This document shows positions 7,260 to 15,649 of a stretch of 16,872 nucleotides of DNA, piece by piece. How positions within the stretch are numbered: position 1 is the stretch's first letter; every line of letters starts with the position of its first letter. The notes under the pieces are model-generated. The model saw nothing but the letters and a program-made list of their open reading frames with translations. It made no database searches and had not been told where the DNA came from. The translations under genes were made by a program, and so were the position numbers. Source of the stretch: UBA4661 sp002405405 (GTDB lineage Bacteria; Bacteroidota; Ignavibacteria; Kapaibacteriales; UBA4661); NCBI GenBank assembly GCA_036847245.1, contig DAIUAL010000058.1, positions 1-16,872 of the forward strand. The letters run 5' to 3'.

Positions 7260-9068
7260 ATGGCAAAACATCGAAATCGTACTGATGATAAAGACATTCC
7301 CAAACTCAATGCTCAGCAAAGCAAGGAGCAGTTGCAGTTTCTTGTGCAGTTTTTACGACCATACCGTTGGCGGATCGTCATTGCACTGACTTTGCTCATT
7401 GCCAGTAGTGGTTTTTCACTTCTGTTTCCTGCTATCATCGGCAAACTTGTCGATGTTGTAACAAACCCTCTGTACAATGAATTTACCATCGAACAAATTG
7501 CGAGTGCCTTGGTAGGTGTTTTGGTGATTCAATCAGGTGTACGCTTCTATACGTCAACAACATTAGCAAGTATTACAGAACGTACTTTGGGCGATTTGAG
7601 AAGCGACTTATTTGGTCGAATCATTCGATTGCCCATGCGCTTTTTTGCCGAACGAAGAGTTGGCGAGTTGGCTTCTCGCCTATCGTCTGATTTGCAGCTC
7701 ATTCAAGAAACATTCACATTTACTTTTTTGGAATTGCTACGCCAGTGTGTCTTTCTGATCGGTGGGATTGTCTTTATTGCATCGCACAGCTTGAAACTCA
7801 CGGGCATGATTCTGCTTGTTGTCCCGGTCATGGTTGTTATCGGCATTTCGTTCGCTAAAGTCATTCGTAAATACTCAACGCAAGCACAAGATGCATTGGC
7901 ACAAGCCGCAACCATTGTTGAAGAATCACTGCAAGCAATTGCCAGTGTGAAATCTTATGTCAATGAAGCCCATGAAACTGAACGCTACCAATCATCAATC
8001 CGTACAACAGTTGAGGTTGGGATCAAAGGTGCAAAAATCCGTAGTGGTTTTGTATCCTTCATCATCTTTGCCGTCTTTGGTGGTATTGCGGCAGTAGTAT
8101 GGTATGGCGGCAGTTTGGTGCGTGAAGGTGTCATGAGTATTGGCGCACTGACATCATTCATGATTTATGTTTTTTTTGTTGCCGGCGCATTCGGCAGTTT
8201 TGCAGAGTTATTCGGTCAGATTCAACGTACACTTGGTGCTTCAGTGCGTGTTCGTGAATTGCTCAATGAAGTTCCTGAAACTGATCGTATAAGCCATAAA
8301 CACACTACCCATCCATCGATACGTCGCCTTCATTCCCTTACAGCACATAATCTGAGTTTTACGTATCCAAATACAGAAAAACCAACATTGCATGATGTCA
8401 ATTTTACCATTGCTAATGGTCAGCGTGTTGCGTTTGTGGGTGAAAGCGGTGCGGGTAAGAGTACAACTGCAGCGTTATTACAACGATTCTATGAACCGAC
8501 TGCGGGAACACTGCTTTTTGATGGCATTGACAGTACAACATTATCTCTTGAAGAAGTCCGAACCAATGTAGGTATTGTTCCACAAGATATTGTCCTTTTT
8601 GGTGGAACGATTGCTGAAAATATTCGCTATGGCAAGCTTGATGCAACAGATGAAGAACTGTGGGAAGCCGCACGTCTTGCCAATGCGCAAGGCTTTATCG
8701 AACAATACCCCGACAAACTTCAAACAATCGTTGGAGAACGTGGTATTAAGCTCAGTGGCGGACAACGTCAGCGAATTGCGATTGCTCGTGCTATCCTCAA
8801 GAATCCCCCCATCCTCATTCTTGACGAAGCGACGAGTTCTCTCGATTCTGAAACAGAGTTTCTCATTCAACAAGCAATGGAAACACTCATGCAGGGTCGA
8901 ACGACTATCATTATTGCGCACCGCCTCTCAACGATTCGTCGATGCGACTCAATTTTTGTTTTTCATCGAGGCAGTATTGTTGAAACAGGTAACCACGAGA
9001 ATCTGATTGCACAACCTGAAAGCATTTATGCTCGGCTCTGTGCCTTACAATTTGGGCAAGAGCGATAA
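7260..9068 (+). CDS. MsbA-like ABC exporter, fused membrane and ATPase domains
   Basis: A 602-residue half-transporter that should work as a dimer in the inner membrane. The N-terminal part is a type I exporter membrane domain with about six helices (near 38-60, 80-98, 158-176, 181-200, 265-284, 296-316). The ATPase domain has Walker A G-E-S-G-A-G-K-S-T (394-402), Q-loop Gln442 in I-V-P-Q-D, signature L-S-G-G-Q (498-502), Walker B I-L-I-L-D-E (518-523) and switch His554. All catalytic residues are intact. Homologues export lipids (lipid A core), peptides or drugs; the substrate cannot be assigned. ATG 7260 gives a short charged N-terminus before the first helix; no ribosome binding site is evident. 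The neighbouring acyltransferase suggests an envelope glycan or lipid substrate, which is inference. Confidence 0.88.
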   Translation: MAKHRNRTDDKDIPKLNAQQSKEQLQFLVQFLRPYRWRIVIALTLLIASSGFSLLFPAIIGKLVDVVTNPLYNEFTIEQIASALVGVLVIQSGVRFYTSTTLASITERTLGDLRSDLFGRIIRLPMRFFAERRVGELASRLSSDLQLIQETFTFTFLELLRQCVFLIGGIVFIASHSLKLTGMILLVVPVMVVIGISFAKVIRKYSTQAQDALAQAATIVEESLQAIASVKSYVNEAHETERYQSSIRTTVEVGIKGAKIRSGFVSFIIFAVFGGIAAVVWYGGSLVREGVMSIGALTSFMIYVFFVAGAFGSFAELFGQIQRTLGASVRVRELLNEVPETDRISHKHTTHPSIRRLHSLTAHNLSFTYPNTEKPTLHDVNFTIANGQRVAFVGESGAGKSTTAALLQRFYEPTAGTLLFDGIDSTTLSLEEVRTNVGIVPQDIVLFGGTIAENIRYGKLDATDEELWEAARLANAQGFIEQYPDKLQTIVGERGIKLSGGQRQRIAIARAILKNPPILILDEATSSLDSETEFLIQQAMETLMQGRTTIIIAHRLSTIRRCDSIFVFHRGSIVETGNHENLIAQPESIYARLCALQFGQER

Positions 9069-9089
9069 GCTTTGCTGTGTTACTCGCAT

Positions 9090-10517
9090 TTACTCTCTAT
9101 TCTCAGGAACAGAGTCTTGAACATTTTTCAATACCAAGGCACCTGAATTTCCTGACTCAAAAATAAATTCTTTAAAAACACGGTCTGTATATCGCCATAC
9201 TTCACGACGCACATTGTTAGGTAAAATGCGGCTCTCAACGGATGACGGCTTGCCATTTAGGATATAGACGCGACCACGATCGGTACGTGCGCCATCTGCG
9301 ACACCTACACCGGCAAATGCAAAATAAGCGTAGTCAGCACGAGCAAAATATTCCGACATATCCTCGTTGAATGCCGTTTCAGGTGTAGGATCGCGTTGTG
9401 CCCAGTATGTTTCAAACTTTTTACGCGCGTCAACTGTTCCGCCTGCAATCATCTCGCGCGTTGCCGCATCATTCAGTAAATATCGCATAAGACCTAAACT
9501 GTAGTCCAAATCACGCAATGATAATGGCTTAGTCGACCACTGTACAACAAACTTACTACGCAGAGTATCACCAAACTGACTAACCGCAAGCAAGCGATAA
9601 TTCCCCTCTTGGCATGAAGAAGCATCAAAATCAAGAAGACCAATCATGTTACTGCCGCCTTGCTCAAGAAGCACAGTGTTAGGTTCGCCGCTTCGAGAAG
9701 CTGATTGTACAACGAGATGCTTTTCTTCTACCATCATTGATCCGACGATACCTCCGCCGCTTTGCACATAACTTGCTTCATCTTTAACAGTATCGGGGTA
9801 TATAGTATAATTCCATTCTCCGGATTGATACATGCTTGGCAAGAAACACAATAAGCGTGCATGTGAACCAAAGCTTACAGTATCATTGAGCATTGTTCCT
9901 TGCTGAAAAGCAAAAGCTTTTCCTGACTTAGCATCATAGGTGGACTGTTTATCCGAGAAAGCAAGAATACTGATTGTAGAATCTCCCGATAATATACGTT
10001 TGGTCAGGTAACGATAGCGCGTTGTTTTAAGACGATTTGTTGCTTTCGAAATGTCAACAACAAGAGCAACACTCGAGCTTGGCAATGAAAACGAGCGAAT
10101 GCCAACATAAAAATTTCGCTTAGAACGTGCTTTGTCCAGACTGGCAATAAAAACTGTGTCGACTATTTGTTGCGTTTGATATGTGATACCATCTTTTCCA
10201 ACCACTTCAAGAGTAATAGTCAGTGGTGCCATGAGATCATCACTTTTCATACCTGCTTTTGCCGGTACACGCGTAAAGAAAAGCATATCATAGCGAATAC
10301 GATATTGTACGACCGCAAGTAAAGAATCATCATTGGTTGTTTTCGTCAAACTAACATTGGAGGTAAATGGCAAAGTAAACTCATTCGTAAAAAGGGAACG
10401 AGTTTGTCCGGCATCTTGTGCATATAGCCTGTTGAATACAGCACATAAAAGCATACCTATAACAAACAACAGCACAAGGCGACTACCATGACGATTATTC
10501 ATACAATTCGGACTCAT
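9090..10517 (-). CDS. Exported GWxTD-domain-type protein with divergent motif
   Basis: A 475-residue protein with a signal peptide (hydrophobic 13-30, then YA|Q near 33). The C-terminal region (about 345-460) matches the GWxTD domain common in Bacteroidota, Chlorobiota and relatives. Recognisable parts are the F-E-T-Y-W-A-Q-R-D-P-T-P-E-T segment, an aromatic-rich helix and then T-D-R-G-R-V-Y-I-L-N-G-K-P with V-E-S-R. The name-giving motif reads G-A-R-T-D at 409-413, so the Trp is replaced by Ala. The function of the domain is not established. The ATG at 10517 overlaps the stop of the ruvX-like gene (ATGA) and has GAGGA about 9 bases upstream, so the two are translationally coupled. An internal ATG at 10502 is an alternative start. 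It converges with the ABC exporter gene, with only 21 bases between the stops. Confidence 0.75.
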   Translation of the reverse strand: MSPNCMNNRHGSRLVLLFVIGMLLCAVFNRLYAQDAGQTRSLFTNEFTLPFTSNVSLTKTTNDDSLLAVVQYRIRYDMLFFTRVPAKAGMKSDDLMAPLTITLEVVGKDGITYQTQQIVDTVFIASLDKARSKRNFYVGIRSFSLPSSSVALVVDISKATNRLKTTRYRYLTKRILSGDSTISILAFSDKQSTYDAKSGKAFAFQQGTMLNDTVSFGSHARLLCFLPSMYQSGEWNYTIYPDTVKDEASYVQSGGGIVGSMMVEEKHLVVQSASRSGEPNTVLLEQGGSNMIGLLDFDASSCQEGNYRLLAVSQFGDTLRSKFVVQWSTKPLSLRDLDYSLGLMRYLLNDAATREMIAGGTVDARKKFETYWAQRDPTPETAFNEDMSEYFARADYAYFAFAGVGVADGARTDRGRVYILNGKPSSVESRILPNNVRREVWRYTDRVFKEFIFESGNSGALVLKNVQDSVPENRE

Positions 10518-10984
10518 AGTTGATATTCCTCAAGAAAATGTTGCAGGATAACGCAAGCGGCTATCATATCTTTAGTACCTTTTGTTTCTCGTTTTTTCTT
10601 TTTCATTCCGACACTATGCATTGCCTGAAATGCATGGCGCGTCGAGAATGATTCATCAAATCGTACAACCGCAATGCTACTATTTTTTTCGATAAGAAGC
10701 ATTTCTAACCGCAAAGCAAATTCTTCCGCAAAAAGGGTCATTGCCGATGGTGTACTACGCTCCGGTATGCCCATAACGATAACAGCGACATCATTTTGTC
10801 GAGCAAGATGGACGATTGTTTCCTCTGCATGAGTATCCATCGCCAACACCTCAAGGGGCGATACGGTAATGTGTAGAGCATCGCACAAAGCAATACCAAT
10901 GCGCTTCATGCCGGGAGCAACTGCCATGACCCTTTTGTAATGGGCTTTGGCACGAATATCGTCGTGTGTATGTTGTTGTGCCAT
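10514..10984 (-). CDS. ruvX: RuvX/YqgF-like Holliday junction resolvase, catalytic Asp missing
   Basis: The 156-residue protein matches the RuvX/YqgF RNase H-fold family, linked to Holliday junction resolution and in some bacteria to rRNA processing. Visible family blocks are P-G-M-K-R-I-G-I-A-L (24-33), V-I-V-M-G-I-P (68-74), F-D-E-S-F-S-T (109-115) with Glu111, and K-G-T-K-D-M-I-A-A (135-143) with Asp139 before the final helix. The first block normally reads D-P-G or D-x-G; here residue 23 is Ala (codon GCT at 10918-10916) instead of the first metal-binding Asp. The enzyme may be inactive, divergent or mis-sequenced. The 17-residue N-terminal extension is slightly longer than usual. It lies 77 bases after the histidine kinase gene and overlaps the GWxTD gene by ATGA. 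Confidence 0.8.
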   Translation of the reverse strand: MAQQHTHDDIRAKAHYKRVMAVAPGMKRIGIALCDALHITVSPLEVLAMDTHAEETIVHLARQNDVAVIVMGIPERSTPSAMTLFAEEFALRLEMLLIEKNSSIAVVRFDESFSTRHAFQAMHSVGMKKKKRETKGTKDMIAACVILQHFLEEYQL

Positions 10985-11061
10985 TGCTTCTTGATCGTTC
11001 GAAATGAAACTATGCTTTTCAGGAATATGGACTATGTTTACGGCAATCCATCAAGAGTTTG

Positions 11062-13653
11062 CTATTCCGAATTACCTGACTCCACAGGGATGTACTCCGG
11101 TGTTGACTGCTGATTTTGCCTCTGTGCGACACGTTTGTAAATAGGTAATAATCGCAATGTTACTTTTGTACTCACCGGTACCTCTCCTTCAACACCCTCT
11201 CGCAGCCGTACATTCTGAATCATAGAAGGAGACTCATATTTCAGTGCCGGCAGGCGCATTTTTTTTGCATCGCGAGCATTATGTTTACGAATACATTCTC
11301 GCACGATACGAGTGCCGGTGCCGGTACCTCCCTTGCGTTGGTTTTCCGTTACAATTGCCCCGCGATTAAGTTTATTGAGCGTTTCTTTTTTGATACCTTC
11401 ACCGGTATCACCAAGTTCGAATACTAAGCAATAAGGATAGGTAGATTCTTTATACACCTTCAAACAAAGTGTATGACGTGCGATTTCTTGTTTCTGGGTT
11501 TGTGCAATAGCACGCAAGCTATTGCTAATCATATTACGAAGAGCACTATTGATGTTATGTGGATAGCAGAGCACTACAAGATTTGGTGTAACATCAACAA
11601 CAAAACGTATTGAGCCGTCATAATAGCTTGGACCGAGGTCGTCCATAATGGATTCACATAAGATTTGTATATCTGTTTCCGTAGGTACATCAACTTGTTT
11701 TCCGGCAAGGATTTTCCAGTCTTTCACTCGCTCTGACAGATTACGTGCCTGCACCGAAATGATTTTCATGGCATCACGCAACTGAGTAACATTGACCGTC
11801 TCCGAAGCAATAATTCGTTGTAAACGTTCTGTTGCCATAGTGATGGTTGCAAGGGGCGTTTGCATATCATGAGCTATACTCCATGATATTTCGACTTCTT
11901 TTTTTTCACGCTCTTCTGTAACATCACGCCCAATCAACAAGACACCGCGTAAGTGATTACCAAATGATGTAATCGGGCTAACCGTACAATCATAGACACG
12001 CAAGACTTCTTCCTGTTTATCTGCACTAAGTTCGATATGCTCAATATCATCCGTTACATTCTGATTTTCACGAAAGCATTGTTCAATCATAGCGGCAATT
12101 TTTTTTCCGGTTTGATCTAAATTCAGCGAGGATAATTTACGTCCTTGCAGGGCAATGACATCACTTTTGACTAAAAGCTCTCGTGCTTTTGCGCTCTCGA
12201 ATGTTACACGACGATTTGTATCTATCACCAGTGTAATCGGAGCCGATGGCGTTTTTATAATAGCATAACTAATACGGCGGTATTGACGTAGTTTTTGCAC
12301 CACAACGACAAAGACACCAAGCATAATCGAACCAAGAATCCAATATCCCATCTTACTCACAATGTTTTTCAACCAATACCAACGATGGAATGTCCGCTGA
12401 TACAACACAGCATACTCGATACCGTTGCGAGTTTCGATATCAATGTAGCAATCACCGAATATTCGACGACCTGTACGATTTACTAATGATGATATATCAT
12501 GATCACCGGAAAAAGAAGTTGTCATATCAATACTGTTTACTCCTGATCCCGACTTATCAATTTCTGTCCAGCCATTAATAAATCGTACGACAACACCGTT
12601 TGGTGACTGCATAAAACCAAGTGGATAAGCCAACATACCCAACGACATAGAGGAAGAATTTCCTGATATGCCCCCTCTTTGCGGTGTCATAATTTCCGTT
12701 GCAAGTCGGGCACCACGCGCAGTAATGACAATATGATGTAACAGTGTTTTTTCATCTGTACTCCCCCACCAGACAGCTGATGGTGATTCTGTAAGCATGG
12801 TGTCTGCCTTGAGCTTGTTTTCTTGATACAGCAAAGCACGAGTACGCAAATTGGTCGGAACAATCATTCCAAACTGACCATGGTGCAACGGTACAATAGT
12901 TGGAGTCGTATCAGCATTCAGGCGTGATGGAGGCATTACCGATATCGCCGAGTTTTGTTCGAGTATGTTTAACCAATAGTACTGCCCCACTTTGGTCAAA
13001 AATGGGAGACATGGCATAAGCAGTTCCGAAGATGTTGGTATTGCAACGACATTCTGCTCGACAAGTTGAGAACGCCAACTTTGTTCTCCCAATTTATGTA
13101 GTTGATACAATGTTCGCTCCAAACGGATGTAAACATTATTAGGCGAAGAAACAACCATTTGAACATCGCTATATGAGTGTGTTGCAGACTCAAGTACACA
13201 ATCAGCAAGTAATCCTAATGATGCAGAATAAACTTTTGCTCGAACTGCCATGCTGTCAATACTCAACACAACATACTCTTGCTTGTCAAGCGGCAAGACA
13301 CTCATAATTGTTGTTTTCAGGAACTTTAACGTATCTAATCCTACAGCATATTGTCCGCTTTCTTTCAATGTGTCGATATGTATATCTGCATCATGCGGTA
13401 AACGATTTGTGTAGCAGAGCACCAAAGTGCCATTACCTGCTGATTTTTTGATACCACTGTCAATATTCTCTTGAAGAACAGTAAAGCCTCCTTGTGCTTG
13501 CTCGGCAACACGATGATATGAGTACGGATAGTACTCACCTTCATATCCTTTGAGCATATATATTGCAATACCGAGCACCATGAGATACGGTATAATCACA
13601 ACAAAAAGGATACGCCGTAGAAATCGTATAAATCGTAGGAGAAGTGCTTTCAT
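11062..13653 (-). CDS. Membrane PAS-domain sensor histidine kinase, no visible response regulator
   Basis: An 863-residue kinase. TM1 is at about 11-33. A large extracytoplasmic sensor of about 400 residues (35-432) follows that I do not recognise; it is strand-rich, possibly a propeller-like fold. TM2 is at about 436-453, and a PAS domain spans about 470-580. The phospho-acceptor block is I-A-H-D-M-Q-T-P-L with His595. The N-box has Asn707 and Asn711, the G1 box is G-D-T-G-E-G (748-753) and the G2 box is G-G-T-G-T-G (775-780). All catalytic elements of a transmitter are present. The tail after about 840 is polar and disordered-looking. The ATG overlaps the ispF stop (ATGA), so translation is probably coupled. 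No receiver or DNA-binding regulator lies in the window. The ligand is unknown. Confidence 0.85.
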   Translation of the reverse strand: MKALLLRFIRFLRRILFVVIIPYLMVLGIAIYMLKGYEGEYYPYSYHRVAEQAQGGFTVLQENIDSGIKKSAGNGTLVLCYTNRLPHDADIHIDTLKESGQYAVGLDTLKFLKTTIMSVLPLDKQEYVVLSIDSMAVRAKVYSASLGLLADCVLESATHSYSDVQMVVSSPNNVYIRLERTLYQLHKLGEQSWRSQLVEQNVVAIPTSSELLMPCLPFLTKVGQYYWLNILEQNSAISVMPPSRLNADTTPTIVPLHHGQFGMIVPTNLRTRALLYQENKLKADTMLTESPSAVWWGSTDEKTLLHHIVITARGARLATEIMTPQRGGISGNSSSMSLGMLAYPLGFMQSPNGVVVRFINGWTEIDKSGSGVNSIDMTTSFSGDHDISSLVNRTGRRIFGDCYIDIETRNGIEYAVLYQRTFHRWYWLKNIVSKMGYWILGSIMLGVFVVVVQKLRQYRRISYAIIKTPSAPITLVIDTNRRVTFESAKARELLVKSDVIALQGRKLSSLNLDQTGKKIAAMIEQCFRENQNVTDDIEHIELSADKQEEVLRVYDCTVSPITSFGNHLRGVLLIGRDVTEEREKKEVEISWSIAHDMQTPLATITMATERLQRIIASETVNVTQLRDAMKIISVQARNLSERVKDWKILAGKQVDVPTETDIQILCESIMDDLGPSYYDGSIRFVVDVTPNLVVLCYPHNINSALRNMISNSLRAIAQTQKQEIARHTLCLKVYKESTYPYCLVFELGDTGEGIKKETLNKLNRGAIVTENQRKGGTGTGTRIVRECIRKHNARDAKKMRLPALKYESPSMIQNVRLREGVEGEVPVSTKVTLRLLPIYKRVAQRQNQQSTPEYIPVESGNSE

Positions 13654-14153
13654 AATGCGCTACTATCGACATCATCAGGAAGAAGAATACTGCACACACA
13701 ATATGCCGCCACGCCCTGCTGTGCTCCAATCGCATCGAGTTTTTCATTAGTGGTTGCTTTCAGTGAAACTCGTTGCAGAGGCAGTTGACATACCTTTGCA
13801 ATATTTTCACGAATTGCTTGTTTAAACGGTAGGACTTTTGGTTTTTCGAGGACAAGTGTTGCATCAATATTTTGCAAACGCCCGCCATACTGGGCTACAA
13901 TTCGAAGAACTTGCTCTAAAAGAAGAACACTTGATATACCTTTCCATTGTATATCCGTATCAGGAAAATGTTCGCCAATATCACCGGCACCGACTGCCCC
14001 AAGCAGTGCGTCGCATACAGCATGAAGCAAGACATCGCCATCACTGTGTGCTATTGGACCAATCTCTTCCGAGACAACAATACCTCCAAGAGTGAAGCGA
14101 CGACCAGCTTCTAAACGATGTATATCAAAACCTAAACCAACAACTGTCATCAT
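13650..14153 (-). CDS. ispF: 2-C-methyl-D-erythritol 2,4-cyclodiphosphate synthase
   Basis: IspF makes the cyclic diphosphate MEcPP from CDP-ME 2-phosphate in the non-mevalonate isoprenoid pathway, as a cytosolic trimer. The 167 residues have the usual length. The zinc ligands are visible: Asp10 and His12 in D-I-H-R-L, and His44 in L-L-H-A-V-C-D-A-L-L-G-A. Family blocks S-D-G-D, G-D-I-G-E-H-F-P-D-T-D, N-I-D-A-T-L-V-L-E-K-P-K and K-A-T-T-N-E-K-L-D-A-I-G follow in order. The start is one of two adjacent ATGs (14153 or 14150); a longer open frame to 14210 has no family residues. No strong ribosome binding site is seen. It is the first gene of the minus-strand unit with the kinase, ruvX-like and GWxTD genes. 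Confidence 0.95.
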   Translation of the reverse strand: MMTVVGLGFDIHRLEAGRRFTLGGIVVSEEIGPIAHSDGDVLLHAVCDALLGAVGAGDIGEHFPDTDIQWKGISSVLLLEQVLRIVAQYGGRLQNIDATLVLEKPKVLPFKQAIRENIAKVCQLPLQRVSLKATTNEKLDAIGAQQGVAAYCVCSILLPDDVDSSAL

Positions 14154-14336
14154 AATGTCACGGAAAAAAATTGAGAATGCTCTCAAAGAAAATGAATCTG
14201 CAAACAACAAACAAAATGTACTTTACCTTCGTATTCTTGTAATGATATGCAACGAACATAGCCAATTTTTTGAAGGCACAAATACAGACAATTTCATTGG
14301 CGTATTTCCTTGCGAATTTTCCCACTTTGTAGCTTT
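14154..14336. promoter_or_regulatory. Divergent promoter region, ispF operon / xseA
   Basis: This 183-base AT-rich gap separates ispF (minus) from xseA (plus), so both promoters should lie here. On the minus strand TGTATTTG, near 14283-14290, is one mismatch from TAnnTTTG but has no -33 partner. No dyad or riboswitch-like structure stands out. Placement is inferred from gene orientation. Confidence 0.4.
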
Positions 14337-15551
14337 ATGAGTAAGGAACCTATTCTTAGTGTCTCGGATATTACCCGTGCAATACAGCAAACATTCGAGC
14401 AAAGTTTTGATACTATTGTCATGCAGGGTGAAATATCCAATTATAAGCATCATGCATCGGGTCATCGATATTTTACTCTCAAAGATGCAACAGCACAATT
14501 AAGTGCAACAATGTGGCGCAATACACCACTGCATTTTCAACCTCGTGATGGCATGAGTGTCATTGTTTCGGGAAAAATCACAATGTATCCGCCACAGGGA
14601 AAAGTACAGATTGAGTGCCGCACGATGCGCCCGATTGGTCAAGGTGATTTATATGTAGCATTTGAAGAATTAAAGCAAAATCTTGCTCGGCTAGGGTATT
14701 TCGATCAAGCTCGCAAACGCCCACTCCCTGTCTTTCCGGCAACGATTGGTATCGCCACATCAGCATCGGGAGCAGCACTTCGCGATATTCTTGCAACACT
14801 GAAACGAAGAATGCCTTTGGTATCAGTCATCGTTCGCCCAACCATTGTGCAAGGTGAAGCCGCTCCACTTGACATTGCTCATGCTATTGCTGATCTCAAT
14901 GAAGCACACTGCGATCTTGCTATTGTTGGTCGCGGTGGTGGCAGTATTGAAGATCTCTGGGCATTTAACACGCCGATTGTTGCAGAAGCAATCTATCAAT
15001 CTGCCATTCCCATTATCTCGGCTGTCGGACACGAAACCGATGTTACCATCGCAGACTTTGTTGCCGATGTTCGTGCGGCTACCCCAACAGCCGCAGCAGA
15101 ACTTGCTGTGCGCGACATACAAGAAATTGACGAAAATCTTCGCGCTACCGAACATCATCTTTTGCAAATGTTTCAGCGCATTCTTCGAGATATGCGCCAA
15201 CGCCTACTCTATGCAGAAAGCCGTACCAATATTCGCCTTCTTCAACGTACCATGACACAGCATCAACAAACACTTGACCGTTGGAGTGATACACTAACGA
15301 GCACACTGCGTCGTGCTGTCGATGAACGTACAGTACAACTCTCAGCCAAACATGCACAACTTTCAGCACTTGCCCCCTTGGCACCACTTCAACGTGGCTT
15401 TGCCCTCATCGAACGAAATGGAACAACACTATCAACAAAGGATTCACTGACACCCGAAGACACCATCACGATTCGGCGTGCAAATGACACAAGTACGGCA
15501 GTTATTCTTACGACTGTGCAATCTCTCTCTACGACCAATAACAATGGGTAA
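14337..15551 (+). CDS. xseA: Exodeoxyribonuclease VII large subunit
   Basis: XseA is the catalytic subunit of exonuclease VII, a single-strand DNA exonuclease acting in repair and, when overproduced, toxic without the small subunit. The 404 residues begin with an OB-fold DNA-binding domain (about 5-102, with I-V-M-Q-G-E-I-S-N-Y and H-R-Y-F-T-L-K-D). The catalytic domain follows, with the hallmark G-R-G-G-G-S-I-E-D-L-W-A-F-N (198-211) and V-G-H-E-T-D-V-T-I-A-D-F (230-241). Next come the long helical coiled-coil region (about 255-345) and a C-terminal strand segment with P-L-Q-R-G-F-A-L. ATG 14337 is chosen; a TTG at 14310 would add 9 residues with no family match. The small subunit xseB, often adjacent, does not follow: a hairpin and the convergent acs gene come next. 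Confidence 0.95.
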   Translation: MSKEPILSVSDITRAIQQTFEQSFDTIVMQGEISNYKHHASGHRYFTLKDATAQLSATMWRNTPLHFQPRDGMSVIVSGKITMYPPQGKVQIECRTMRPIGQGDLYVAFEELKQNLARLGYFDQARKRPLPVFPATIGIATSASGAALRDILATLKRRMPLVSVIVRPTIVQGEAAPLDIAHAIADLNEAHCDLAIVGRGGGSIEDLWAFNTPIVAEAIYQSAIPIISAVGHETDVTIADFVADVRAATPTAAAELAVRDIQEIDENLRATEHHLLQMFQRILRDMRQRLLYAESRTNIRLLQRTMTQHQQTLDRWSDTLTSTLRRAVDERTVQLSAKHAQLSALAPLAPLQRGFALIERNGTTLSTKDSLTPEDTITIRRANDTSTAVILTTVQSLSTTNNNG

Positions 15552-15582
15552 ACTCACGCTTTATCTGCGAGGGCTTACCCAT
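15544..15582 (+). repeat. Inverted repeat at the xseA stop codon
   Basis: ATGGGTAA (15544-15551, containing the xseA stop) pairs with TTACCCAT (15575-15582). Inside, CGC (15558-15560) can pair with GCG (15567-15569). No T-run follows, so it is not a classical terminator; it may be a 3' stabilising stem that works with the hairpin downstream. Confidence 0.4.
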
Positions 15583-15628
15583 GTCACTGTTGATCGTATG
15601 TATGCGTGTGATCTCTATTTGTTCTACT

Positions 15629-15649
15629 CTTCGTCTTGACGAAGTTTTT
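15629..15649 (+). terminator. Possible xseA terminator inside the acs 3' coding end
   Basis: CTTCGTC (15629-15635), TT, GACGAAG (15638-15644), then TTTTT (15645-15649) on the plus strand. The geometry is that of a compact rho-independent terminator for xseA. The same bases encode residues near the C-terminus of acetyl-CoA synthetase on the other strand (K-L-R-Q-D-E-E), so the symmetry may be coincidental. No other terminator for xseA is visible. Confidence 0.5.

Noticed and set aside
8541..9006. Open frames of 126-143 codons on both strands inside the ABC exporter ATPase region
   Set aside because: They are shadows of a gene with intact Walker, signature and switch motifs; no independent evidence.
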